Source: Marinobacter sp. BW6 (GTDB lineage Bacteria; Pseudomonadota; Gammaproteobacteria; Pseudomonadales; Oleiphilaceae). From it: a stretch of DNA of 64,000 nt. Positions within the stretch are counted from its first letter, which is position 1. Each line of letters begins with the position of its first letter. The position numbers and the translations under genes were made by a program. This document shows, piece by piece, positions 1-8,327 of the stretch. The notes beneath the pieces were generated by a model. It made no database searches, was not told where the DNA came from, and saw only the letters and a program-made list of their open reading frames with translations. Location of the stretch: assembly GCF_008107725.1 (NCBI RefSeq), contig NZ_VIRN01000068.1, forward strand, positions 1-64,000. The letters are read 5' to 3'.

Positions 1-93
1 GTTGATCAGTCCGTGCAGACCTATAACACAAGACGGCCACATCTGGCCCTCAAATACAAAACGCCCGATGCGGTGCACCGGGCGTTTCGATAG
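1..93 (+). CDS. IS3-family transposase OrfB, C-terminal fragment (cut by window edge)
   Basis: This is a partial frame of 30 residues running from the left edge to a TAG stop. The YNxxRPHxAL motif is the conserved end of the rve integrase core domain in IS3-family OrfB proteins, which catalyse DNA strand transfer during transposition. The start lies outside the window, so it is unknown whether the gene is intact. Confidence 0.75.
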   Translation, partial: VDQSVQTYNTRRPHLALKYKTPDAVHRAFR

Positions 94-125
94 AAGTAGG
101 TGTAAACCTATTTCAGGACTAGACA
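1..125 (+). mobile_element. 3' end of an IS3-family insertion sequence (transposase tail plus right terminal repeat)
   Basis: The window opens inside a plus-strand reading frame whose last 30 codons (stop at 91-93) give the typical IS3-family OrfB ending, with the motif YNTRRPHLAL followed by TPDAVHRAF. About ten bases after the stop, positions 100-125 carry a sequence that I take to be the right terminal inverted repeat of this IS type (it reads TGTCTAGTCC inward from the outer end). Only the distal end is in view, so completeness of the element and any target duplication cannot be judged. Confidence 0.8.
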
Positions 126-141
126 CTTAAGAGGCTAGTGA

Positions 142-795
142 TCAGTCACCGCTCCAGTTGGCTTTCGGGTCCGGTGTCATCCGCAAATAGGATTTCACGG
201 CCTTGTAGCCTTTGGGGAAGCGCTGCTTGATTTCTTCCTCGTCTTGCAGGGACGGAACGATGACCACGTCGCCACCACGCTCCCAGTTGCCCGGAGTTGC
301 GACCTTGTGTTCATCGGTCAGCTGCAGCGAATCGATCACCCGCAGCACTTCGTTAAAGTTACGACCGGTGCTAGCCGGGTAGGTGATCATCAGCCGTACT
401 TTCTTGTTCGGATCAATCACGAACAAGGAACGCACGGTAAGGCTGCTGTCGGCGTTAGGGTGAATCATGTCGTACAGCTCGGATACCTTCCGGTCGTGAT
501 CTGCAATGATCGGGAAGTTTACCGAGCAACCCTGGGTTTCGTTGATGTCCTTGATCCACTCCTTGTGGGAGTCGACCGGGTCGACACTCAGGGCAATGGC
601 TTTTACGCCACGCTTGGCGAACTCATCCTTCAGCTTGGCGGTCAGGCCCAGCTCTGTGGTACAGACCGGGGTGAAATCCGCCGGGTGTGAAAACAATACC
701 CCCCAGCTGTCACCCAGCCAGTCGTAAAACGAAATTTTCCCTTCACTGGACTCCTGCTCAAAATCGGGTGCGGTATCTCCGAGACGTAAAGTCAT
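142..795 (-). CDS. 1-Cys (Prx6-type) peroxiredoxin
   Basis: The 217-residue product is a thiol peroxidase that would reduce hydrogen peroxide and organic hydroperoxides in the cytoplasm. The peroxidatic cysteine is Cys45 in the motif HPADFTPVCTTEL. A long C-terminal arm typical of the Prx6 group follows, ending in KANWSGD. An additional Cys90 is present. The ATG at 795 is chosen over an upstream extension because GGAG lies a few bases before it and homology begins at MTLRLGDTAPDF. The gene is monocistronic, next to an IS end on one side and a symporter gene on the same strand upstream. No clear OxyR site could be read in the 122 bp upstream. Family assignment is firm; the physiological substrate is not known. 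Confidence 0.92.
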   Translation of the reverse strand: MTLRLGDTAPDFEQESSEGKISFYDWLGDSWGVLFSHPADFTPVCTTELGLTAKLKDEFAKRGVKAIALSVDPVDSHKEWIKDINETQGCSVNFPIIADHDRKVSELYDMIHPNADSSLTVRSLFVIDPNKKVRLMITYPASTGRNFNEVLRVIDSLQLTDEHKVATPGNWERGGDVVIVPSLQDEEEIKQRFPKGYKAVKSYLRMTPDPKANWSGD

Positions 796-917
796 GTGTA
801 CTCTCCTTCGATCATGGTAGTGACAATTTCGTTTGTTATCCCGGCCCGAAAACTGCCGGATTTTGTTCTGAGTGTATATCACAAATCTTGGTGCCAGAGG
901 AGGCAATTACAAGGGGC

Positions 918-2279
918 TCAAACCCCCAATGCCTTCTCTTTCTCAAAGTGCTCCCGGGTAAGCTTGAACACAACCGGGCTGAGCATCAGCAGGGCAATCA
1001 GGTTTGGTAGCGCCATCATGGCATTCAGGGTGTCTGCCACCAGCCAGACGAAACCCAGGTTCAGGGTTGCACCCACCGGGATGGCCAGAATCCATGCAAC
1101 GCGGTACGGCACTATGGCCTTTACGCCGAACAGGAACTCGACGCAGCGTTCCCCATAGAATGACCAGCCGAGGATGGTTGTGAATGCAAATACTGCCAGG
1201 GCAATAGCTACAAGATAGTTGCCAACGCCGGGTAGCGCCTCCTGAAACGCCATTGAAGTCAGTGCGGCGCCGGATTCACCAGAGGTCCAGGTTCCGGAGG
1301 TGATAATCACCAGGCCGGTGATGGTGCAGATAATAATGGTATCAATGAAGGTGCCGAGCATGGCCACCATGCCCTGATTGATCGGGTTCCGGGTTTGCGC
1401 TGCGGCATGGGCAATGGGCGCGGAGCCCAGGCCAGCTTCATTGGAAAAGATGCCCCTAGCCACCCCGAAGCGGATCGCGGCCCAGACTGCCGCACCGGCA
1501 AATCCACCCTCGGCGGCGATGGGGCTGAAAGCATGCTGGATCACCAGGGAAAAGGCGGCGGGAATGTCGGCGGCGTTAATGGCCAGTACCACAAGCCCGG
1601 CGACCAGGTAGGAAACCGCCATCAACGGCACCAGGGCACTGGCAACATGGCCAATCCTGCGGATGCCACCAATCAGGACCATGCCTACCAGAACCATGAG
1701 AACCAGGCCGGTCAGCCAGTGTGGCAACCCGAAGTTGGTCTCCATGACATCGGCCACCGAGTTGGCCTGCACGGTGTTGCCGATGCCAAAACCGGCAATG
1801 GCGGCAAAAACGGCAAACAGGACGCCAAGCCAGGCCCATTTGCGGCCAAGCCCGTTGCGGATGTAGTACATAGGGCCGCCAACATGAGCGCCTCGCTCGT
1901 CCACTTCCCGGTAACGCACTGCCAGCACTGCCTCGGAATACTTGGTAGCCATCCCCACCAGGGCCGTCAGCCACATCCAGAACAGCGCACCGGGGCCCCC
2001 CAGGAACACAGCAGTGGCAACCCCGGCGATGTTGCCGGTGCCAACGGTGGCTGAGAGCGCTGTCATCAATGCCTGGAACGGCGGGATTTCACCCTCGGAT
2101 TCGGCACCGGCGGCGGTGCGGCCTTTCCACATCAGCCGGAAGCCGGCGCCCAGCTTCAGCACCGGCATCAGCTTCAGGCCCAGGCTAAGGAACAGCCCGA
2201 CCCCCAGTATCAGAACCAGCATGGGTGGGCCCCAGACCAGTCCGTTTATCTGCCCAACGAATTCAGAAATAGCTTCCAT
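918..2279 (-). CDS. Sodium:alanine/amino-acid symporter (AGCS family)
   Basis: The 453-residue inner-membrane protein should import alanine or glycine with sodium. It carries the AGCS signature NEAGLGSAPIAHAAAQ near the middle, and about ten to eleven hydrophobic segments. An N-terminal segment starting VGQINGLVWGPPMLVLIL is typical of the family. The start ATG at 2279 is preceded by a strong GAGGGAG ribosome site five bases upstream. Length matches the family. The gene diverges from the CBS-domain gene at 2462 and has no obvious operon partner. The exact amino acid cannot be read from sequence. Confidence 0.92.
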   Translation of the reverse strand: MEAISEFVGQINGLVWGPPMLVLILGVGLFLSLGLKLMPVLKLGAGFRLMWKGRTAAGAESEGEIPPFQALMTALSATVGTGNIAGVATAVFLGGPGALFWMWLTALVGMATKYSEAVLAVRYREVDERGAHVGGPMYYIRNGLGRKWAWLGVLFAVFAAIAGFGIGNTVQANSVADVMETNFGLPHWLTGLVLMVLVGMVLIGGIRRIGHVASALVPLMAVSYLVAGLVVLAINAADIPAAFSLVIQHAFSPIAAEGGFAGAAVWAAIRFGVARGIFSNEAGLGSAPIAHAAAQTRNPINQGMVAMLGTFIDTIIICTITGLVIITSGTWTSGESGAALTSMAFQEALPGVGNYLVAIALAVFAFTTILGWSFYGERCVEFLFGVKAIVPYRVAWILAIPVGATLNLGFVWLVADTLNAMMALPNLIALLMLSPVVFKLTREHFEKEKALGV

Positions 2280-2461
2280 GGGATCTCCCTCTGTATGCCA
2301 TGGATTGGTTTGGATTTTTGACCCGGGTTGGGTATAACCGGCTGAGTTTAGTCAGATATTTTTCCATGTAAACCGATGGCCCGGGAAAAGTGGTGGATTC
2401 GGATGTGATTGCCTATGCTCATATCAATAGCGATCACACACCAGGGGGAGGAATTCTGCCC

Positions 2462-2893
2462 ATGCGTTCACTGAAAGTTTCAGATGTCATGTGGAACCAC
2501 ATCGAGCCGATCCGTTGTGGCACGCAGCTCACCAAAGTGGTGAAGACGCTGCTCCACAACCACGTGACCGGCCTGCCGGTTGTTGATGACCAACGTCATG
2601 TAATCGGTTTTATCTCCGAGCAGGACTGCATCCATGCCCTGCTGGTCAGCGGCTATCACCGCGAGGGCGACCCGCTCGTTGACGATGTTATGTTCCGGAA
2701 ACCGGTGACGATTTCGGCAGAGATGTCTGTCGTGGATCTCGCTCAGAACCTCGGTGCGGGCAAGCCAAAGGTGTACCCTGTTGTGGATCACGGCAAACTG
2801 ATTGGTATTGTCACGCGTACTGCTATCCTGGCCGAGCTGGCACGCACCGGGTTTGGTCTTGAGCCGCCAAAGCACGCCAGTGCCGAATACTGA
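2462..2893 (+). CDS. CBS-domain pair protein
   Basis: The 143-residue protein consists almost only of two CBS repeats: residues about 8-60 with the motif HVTGLPVVDDQRHVIG, and about 75-130 with PKVYPVVDHGKLIGIVTR. Such stand-alone Bateman modules bind adenine nucleotides and regulate partner proteins. The ATG at 2462 is preferred to an in-frame upstream start because GGGGGAGG lies ten bases before it and the family begins at this point. The gene is followed after 29 bp by fghA on the same strand, so the two may be cotranscribed. The partner is not known. Confidence 0.85.
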   Translation: MRSLKVSDVMWNHIEPIRCGTQLTKVVKTLLHNHVTGLPVVDDQRHVIGFISEQDCIHALLVSGYHREGDPLVDDVMFRKPVTISAEMSVVDLAQNLGAGKPKVYPVVDHGKLIGIVTRTAILAELARTGFGLEPPKHASAEY

Positions 2894-2922
2894 AACACAC
2901 TTTTCCCAAAACTGAGGACACT

Positions 2923-3765
2923 ATGGAACTCCTATCCACGAACGTCTGTTTCGAAGGCGAGCACCGCCGTTACCGGCATACCTCCGCTACCCTCGAATGC
3001 GACATGGAGTTTGCGGTGTATCTGCCGCCCGTGGCTGTGGGCTCCAGGCCGGGTAAAGTGCCGGTCCTCTACTGGCTGTCAGGGCTGACCTGCACCGACC
3101 AGAATTTCATGCAGAAAGCCGGCGCCCTGAAGCGCGCTTCGCAACTGGGTATGGCGATTGTCTGTCCGGACACCAGCCCCCGTGGGGTGAACCTGCCGGG
3201 CGAGGACGACAGCTACGACTTTGGCTCCGGAGCCGGTTTCTACATCAACGCTACCGAGCAACCCTGGGCACCCCATTACCGGATGTATGACTATGTCGTG
3301 AAGGAATTGCCGCAGTTGATTGAAAACGAATTGCCGGCCACGGACAAACGTTCAATCAGCGGTCACTCCATGGGTGGCCATGGTGCCTTGATCTGCGCCC
3401 TTAAAAACCCTGGCCGCTATGCCTCGGTATCGGCGTTCGCGCCCATCGCGAACCCCACTGAATGTCCCTGGGGCCAGAAAGCTTTCACGGGGTACCTCGG
3501 AGACAACCCCCGCAGTTGGGAAGAATGGGATGCCACTCTGCTGATTCCGACCGCTCGGGAGCGCTTGCCTCTATTGGTGGATCAGGGCACGGCCGACGAG
3601 TTTCTGGACAGCCAGCTCAACCCGGATGCTCTGGCAGATGCCTGTGAGAAGTTCCACCATCACATCGATCTGCGCATGCATCGGGGCTATGACCACAGCT
3701 ATTTTTTCATTGCCTCGTTCATTGATGATCACCTGGATCATCACGCCAAGGCGCTGGGTCTATGA
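2923..3765 (+). CDS. fghA: S-formylglutathione hydrolase
   Basis: The 280-residue esterase-D-family hydrolase would split S-formylglutathione to formate and glutathione, the second step of glutathione-dependent formaldehyde detoxification. The nucleophile elbow GHSMGGHGAL and the C-terminal histidine in GYDHSYFF are visible. The oxyanion region LSGLTCTDQNF is also intact. Length equals the usual 275-285 residues. A TGAGGA ribosome site precedes the ATG. No glutathione-dependent formaldehyde dehydrogenase lies beside it; the zinc alcohol dehydrogenase at 47260 is distant and is not clearly that enzyme. Confidence 0.93.
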   Translation: MELLSTNVCFEGEHRRYRHTSATLECDMEFAVYLPPVAVGSRPGKVPVLYWLSGLTCTDQNFMQKAGALKRASQLGMAIVCPDTSPRGVNLPGEDDSYDFGSGAGFYINATEQPWAPHYRMYDYVVKELPQLIENELPATDKRSISGHSMGGHGALICALKNPGRYASVSAFAPIANPTECPWGQKAFTGYLGDNPRSWEEWDATLLIPTARERLPLLVDQGTADEFLDSQLNPDALADACEKFHHHIDLRMHRGYDHSYFFIASFIDDHLDHHAKALGL

Positions 3766-3782
3766 GGGTGTGACGACGGTGG

Positions 3783-4907
3783 TCAGGAGCGGAAGCCCCA
3801 GACCAGACTGAAGTCCATGGAGGGCATGATTTCAGGCTCTTCGAGAGACTGAATACCGAAATCTGGCTCGCTGGTGTCCCGCTCGAAAGTGCCGGTGTAG
3901 CGATTGCCCCGGGGGCCGAAGATGGCTTTCACGAAGGGCCCCCGGGCCCGGACTGGCCGGCGGGTAACTACTCCCACTTCGTTGTTTTCAAGGCGTACCA
4001 GAATGCCGGGTGGGTGCTCGCCCAGCACCTGCAGCAGGGCCTTTGGGATCGCCGGTCGGAACTTGCCATCGGCCAGGTTGGCAATCAGCTTCCGGGCGTC
4101 GGTCACATTCATGCGCTGCCGGTAGGCGCGCTTGGTGATCATGGCGATGTAACGCTCTGCCAGCGCCAGAATTTCCGCTTCCGGCCGTATTTCGGTGCCA
4201 CTCAGGCCCCTTGGATAGCCGCTGCCGTCAGCTTGTTCATGGTGCTGGGCAATGATGGTCAGTAGCAGCTTGTTGTCGATGCCTGCCGCCTTGAGTGCCT
4301 GAATGCTGCGTTGGGGGTGTTTGCGAATCACCCCCCGTTGCTCATCGTTCAGCACCGTATTGGACGCATTGAGTTTGTCGGCGATGGGCACGAGAGCAAG
4401 GTTCGCCGTAAGGGCGGCTGTAGTGAGTACAGAGACTCTTTGCTCTTCCAGGCCGAACTTCTTGCCGATGAACTGACAAAGGATGGCGTAAAACAGAATC
4501 TGCTCGTATATCACTGGCCCGATCGAGTAGAGGTGAACCAGTGCCAGGGTGGCGTCGGGTGATTCTGCACATGTGCGTTCGATCATTCGGGCGAGGCCGA
4601 GCAAGCGTTTGTTAGCCGAGGGATCAGAATCGGTAATAGCTTTCAGGGTTGCTTCGAGGGAGTGAAGCAGATCCGGGTAATCGGCAAATGGGTTGCGATC
4701 TCGTGTATCCTCGAAAACCTCCTCCTGAGGCCGCTCGATCTTGCGAGGCTTGAATCTTCCGCGCTCGAACAGTTGTTCCAACTGGGAATCCGTCTGAATG
4801 ACATAGCCCTGGCGCAGAAGCACATTGCCGTCAGCATCATAGACGTTCCAGGGCAGGGGCCGGCCGATTGTCAGGGCGCCGGGTGCGATTCGGACGAGTT
4901 CGGTCAA
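3783..4907 (-). CDS. Degenerate HD-GYP-domain protein
   Basis: The 374-residue protein has an N-terminal domain starting TELVRIAPGALTIGRPLPW, and a C-terminal HD-GYP-type region. HD-GYP proteins hydrolyse c-di-GMP. Here the place of the HD dyad reads TAALTANL (residues about 163-170), so the catalytic His-Asp pair is missing. The later motif QHHEQADGSGYP (about 221-232) is kept. The protein may therefore bind c-di-GMP or a partner without hydrolysing it; that is inference. A TTG start at 4907 is proposed because AGGAAG lies just upstream. An earlier in-frame TTG at 4967 has GGAG touching it and looks less likely. It follows the LOV-GGDEF-EAL gene by 96 bp and is probably the last gene of the signalling operon. 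Confidence 0.75.
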   Translation of the reverse strand: MTELVRIAPGALTIGRPLPWNVYDADGNVLLRQGYVIQTDSQLEQLFERGRFKPRKIERPQEEVFEDTRDRNPFADYPDLLHSLEATLKAITDSDPSANKRLLGLARMIERTCAESPDATLALVHLYSIGPVIYEQILFYAILCQFIGKKFGLEEQRVSVLTTAALTANLALVPIADKLNASNTVLNDEQRGVIRKHPQRSIQALKAAGIDNKLLLTIIAQHHEQADGSGYPRGLSGTEIRPEAEILALAERYIAMITKRAYRQRMNVTDARKLIANLADGKFRPAIPKALLQVLGEHPPGILVRLENNEVGVVTRRPVRARGPFVKAIFGPRGNRYTGTFERDTSEPDFGIQSLEEPEIMPSMDFSLVWGFRS

Positions 4908-5003
4908 AACAAAGCTTCCTGAATACTGCTTATCGAGGCGACAGTCTACCTCTGAATCCGGATTCAACTCCAGTTGAAGCAGCGGTTTACGTGATCGCTT
5001 TCA

Positions 5004-7874
5004 TCAAGTCTGCATGGCCGCGTGATATTGAAACGCCTGCTGAATCTGCTCACGAATCTGCTTGTCGTCCCAGGGCTTGGTCAGGAACTTATAGATTGCC
5101 CCTTCGTTGATGGCATCGGTTACAGACTTCAGGTCGGTATAGCCGGAGAGAACAATCCTGACCGTTTCCGGATGGATGGCCTTAACCTGACTGAAAAACT
5201 CGGTTCCAGACATCTCGGGCATTCGCTGGTCCGAAATGATGACCTGGACGTCGTTTTCGGCAAGTAGTCTGAAGGCTTCGCTGATACTGGTAGTCGAAAG
5301 TATCCGATAGCCATCCCGCCGGAAAACTCTTTTAAGCGCTTTGAGTATGTTTTCCTCATCGTCCAGCAGAAGCAGCGTTTTCTGGTTTGTCAGTTCGGCA
5401 CTATGGACGTTGGCTGTCCCGGCTCCATGGGTATTCATGTAAGTTTTAAGGTCTGCAAAAGGCATCGGCCTGGCGAATACGAAGCCCTGTAGTAGATCAC
5501 ACTGATGCTTTCTCAGGAAGACGGCATGGCCCTCCGTTTCAACACCTTCTGCAACCACTTCCAGCCCGAGATGATGCGCCATGGAGATAACGCCCTGGGT
5601 AATGGCGGCATCACTTCGACTCTGGATAACATCCTTTATAAACGACTGGTCAATCTTGATCTTGTTGGCAGGCATCAGTTTGATATAGCTGAGGCTGGAG
5701 AAGCCTGTGCCGAAATCATCAATGGCGATGCGCACGCCCAGCTCTCGTAACTCGTTCAATGTCTGGATTACCCGGTCTGTATCGTACAGTACTGACGACT
5801 CGACCACCTCAAGCTCCAGGGCTTCCGGAGACAGGCCTGAGCGGGTGAGGGCTTCCTGGACGGTTTCACGGAATCCCTCTTTACGAATCTGTATTGGGGA
5901 AACATTTACCGCTACTTTGCAATCCCTGAAGCCAGCAGACTGGAGTTCAACCATGTCACGGCAGGCTTTGTACAAAACCTGTTTGCCAAGGGCAACGATC
6001 TGGCCGGTTTCCTCTGCCAGTGGTATGAAGTCCCCCGGTGATACCAGGCCCCGGGTTGAGTGCTCCCAGCGCACGAGGGCCTCGACCGAGCGGGCATGAC
6101 CGGTTCGGGAATCGACAATCGGCTGGTAATAAACGCTCAGGTTGTCGTTTTCGATGGCATCCTGGAGTTCATTTCTCAGTTTTACCCGGTAGCTCGCGGA
6201 CGTGTTCAGTTCTTCAGAAAACCACTGATAAGTGTTTCGCCCGAGCTGTTTGGCGCTGTACATGGCAAGGTCAGCCTGCTGTATCAGCTCCATTGGGTTT
6301 GCGATACCGCCGTCCGTGACGGATATGCCGATACTGGCAGTCAGATGCAGGTTTTCATCGCCGAGTTGGTAAGGCTGGGAAAGCTCCATAATGGCATTTT
6401 CAACCACCAGAATAATATCGTTGGTGTGGGCCAGGTCAGGCAATACCACAACGAACTCGTCGCCGCTCATCCGAGCGATAGTGTCGCCTGAGCGCACCAT
6501 AGCCTCAAGCCGGCGGGCTACTTCCACAAGTATCTGATCACCGACACGGTGGCCAAGGGAGTCATTCAAAAGCTTGAAGCCGTCCAGATCAATGAACAGA
6601 AGGCCGACTGTCCTTCTGTAACGATGAGCGAACTGGCAGGCTTGAGTCAGACGGTCCTCCAGCAGGGCCCGATTGGGCAAGCGGGTAAGCACGTCGTGGC
6701 TGGTATTGTATGCAAGCTCGCTTTCAACGGATTTACGCTCTGAAATATCGTTCTGTATGCCGACAAAATGGGTAATCCGGCCTTCCTGGTTTCTGATCGG
6801 GGACAGATACAGGTCATTCCAGAAGGGCGTCCCGTCCTTGCGGTAATTGCGTAAAACCGCCGATACATCCTTGCCCTGTCTGAGTGCGGCCCTGATTTCG
6901 GCCAGTGGTTGCGCATTGTCGGGATCGGATTCATCACCCTGCAGGAAACGACAGTTCTGGCCCAACGCTTCTTCTTTGGAGTACCCGGTGACACGCTCAA
7001 AGGTCGGATTGACGTATACCAACGGCAAATCCGGAGCATGAGCGTCGCAGATAACAATGCCGTTGGAGCTCGACTCGATGCATCGTTGCATCAGCCGAAG
7101 CTTGCGGTTGCCTGCAATCTGGGCGGTCATGTCTGTCAACATCTGGAGAATGAGGTTGTGATGGTTGATCACAATCTCTTCGGACACGACTTCAACAAAC
7201 AGGTCCTCGCCGTTCCGGTTCCGATGATGCTCGAGTTTTCCGTCCTGCCTGAGGATCAATCCCTCTGTGGAGACATCGGCGTCGTTCTCAGATTCTCTGA
7301 GAACGCTCCAGTGACTGCCTTCGAGCTCCTCCGCTGAGTATCCGTACAGGAGTTGAGCTGCTTGGTTAACAGACTGTATGGCACCGCTTTCTGGGTCAAT
7401 AAGACACATGGGCGCCGGATTGTTCTCGAACAGCAGCCTGTAGTGTGCCTCGCTGCTGGCCAGGTGTTCGTTGGCCATGGCCCGATCGATGGCGTAGCGG
7501 ATGCTTCGAATCAGTGTATGACTGTCGATGTCGCCCTTGGTGAGGTAGTCCGCCGCCCCAAGTTCTACCGCCCGGGCATCGAGCTCAGCATCGCCCTGGC
7601 CGGTCAGTAGAATGAAGGGCGTGGTGATGCCTTCTTCCCGGGCCTGCTTGATCAAGTCCAGACCTGAATCCGGCCCCAGTCTGAGGTCGATCAGCGCGAC
7701 ATCAATTTTAAGTGTGTGAAGCGCTTCCAAACCGGTGCTGAAACTGTCCTGCCAGTTTAATTCTGTGGTTACCGGACTGGCTTCACTGAGCAAGTCGCGG
7801 GTAATCAGATAGTCGTCTTCATCATCCTCGATGAGCAGAATTCGCAGGGTCGGGTCGCTGTTACTCATAATCAT
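5004..7874 (-). CDS. REC-PAS-LOV-GGDEF-EAL-REC blue-light and phosphorelay c-di-GMP protein
   Basis: The 956-residue protein has these domains in order: receiver (about 10-130, acceptor Asp63), PAS (140-250), LOV (265-380), GGDEF (385-545), EAL (570-815) and a second receiver (835-956, motif ISDQRMPEMSG). The LOV domain has the flavin-adduct motif GQNCRFLQ with Cys308 (codon 6951-6953), plus NYRKDGTPFWN. The cyclase motif is SGDEF rather than GGDEF, with an intact RxxD inhibitory site (RSGD) five residues before it. The EAL domain keeps EALVRW, DDFGTGFSS and AEGVET, so phosphodiesterase activity is likely. Two in-frame ATGs (7874 and 7868) are possible starts. It lies 6 bp after the Rcp1-type regulator gene. 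Whether cyclase or phosphodiesterase activity dominates is unknown. Confidence 0.9.
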   Translation of the reverse strand: MIMSNSDPTLRILLIEDDEDDYLITRDLLSEASPVTTELNWQDSFSTGLEALHTLKIDVALIDLRLGPDSGLDLIKQAREEGITTPFILLTGQGDAELDARAVELGAADYLTKGDIDSHTLIRSIRYAIDRAMANEHLASSEAHYRLLFENNPAPMCLIDPESGAIQSVNQAAQLLYGYSAEELEGSHWSVLRESENDADVSTEGLILRQDGKLEHHRNRNGEDLFVEVVSEEIVINHHNLILQMLTDMTAQIAGNRKLRLMQRCIESSSNGIVICDAHAPDLPLVYVNPTFERVTGYSKEEALGQNCRFLQGDESDPDNAQPLAEIRAALRQGKDVSAVLRNYRKDGTPFWNDLYLSPIRNQEGRITHFVGIQNDISERKSVESELAYNTSHDVLTRLPNRALLEDRLTQACQFAHRYRRTVGLLFIDLDGFKLLNDSLGHRVGDQILVEVARRLEAMVRSGDTIARMSGDEFVVVLPDLAHTNDIILVVENAIMELSQPYQLGDENLHLTASIGISVTDGGIANPMELIQQADLAMYSAKQLGRNTYQWFSEELNTSASYRVKLRNELQDAIENDNLSVYYQPIVDSRTGHARSVEALVRWEHSTRGLVSPGDFIPLAEETGQIVALGKQVLYKACRDMVELQSAGFRDCKVAVNVSPIQIRKEGFRETVQEALTRSGLSPEALELEVVESSVLYDTDRVIQTLNELRELGVRIAIDDFGTGFSSLSYIKLMPANKIKIDQSFIKDVIQSRSDAAITQGVISMAHHLGLEVVAEGVETEGHAVFLRKHQCDLLQGFVFARPMPFADLKTYMNTHGAGTANVHSAELTNQKTLLLLDDEENILKALKRVFRRDGYRILSTTSISEAFRLLAENDVQVIISDQRMPEMSGTEFFSQVKAIHPETVRIVLSGYTDLKSVTDAINEGAIYKFLTKPWDDKQIREQIQQAFQYHAAMQT

Positions 7875-7880
7875 CCGGTT

Positions 7881-8327
7881 TTAATGTTTGCCCGCGTTTC
7901 TCGAAAAATACGGCTGTAAAGACTCGACAGCGTCCAATAGCTTGGTGTAGCTGGAGGGTTTGACAAGGTAATCGTTGGCCCCGTTCGCAAGACAGAACTG
8001 TTTGTCCTCATCGCTTTCCGAGGTGGTCATGACAACCGTCGGGATTTGCTTAAACAACGCGTTATTTCGCAATTCAATGAGCGATTCCCGGCCATCCTTG
8101 AGCGGCATGTTCAGGTCAAGCAGGAGCATATCCGGCAGCACCGAAGGCGATAGGTTTTCCGCGTCTGAGAGACTTTTCCCGATAAAAGCCATGAGCTCCT
8201 CACCATCCTGGACAAAATGCAGCCTGCAGTTCGGACATCTTTCCTCAAAAGCTTCGCGAATCAACATGCGATCGTCCGGATCGTCTTCGGCGATAAGAAC
8301 CAGGGGGGTCGCTTGTATGTTATCCAT
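7881..8327 (-). CDS. Rcp1-type single-domain response regulator
   Basis: The 148-residue protein is a lone receiver domain. The acidic pair is in IAEDDPDD, the phospho-acceptor Asp in LLLDLNMPLKDG, and the conserved Lys in YLVKPSS. This subfamily (Rcp1-like) normally serves kinases with a phytochrome-type HisKA domain. That fits its neighbour: the upstream multi-PAS kinase has such a domain and its gene overlaps this one by 8 bp. It has no output domain, so it may act as a phosphate shuttle or bind a partner. The next gene begins 6 bp downstream. Confidence 0.88.
   Translation of the reverse strand: MDNIQATPLVLIAEDDPDDRMLIREAFEERCPNCRLHFVQDGEELMAFIGKSLSDAENLSPSVLPDMLLLDLNMPLKDGRESLIELRNNALFKQIPTVVMTTSESDEDKQFCLANGANDYLVKPSSYTKLLDAVESLQPYFSRNAGKH

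Noticed and set aside
796..917. OxyR binding site before the peroxiredoxin gene
   Set aside because: Only loose ATAG/CTAT-like matches could be read; not good enough to annotate.
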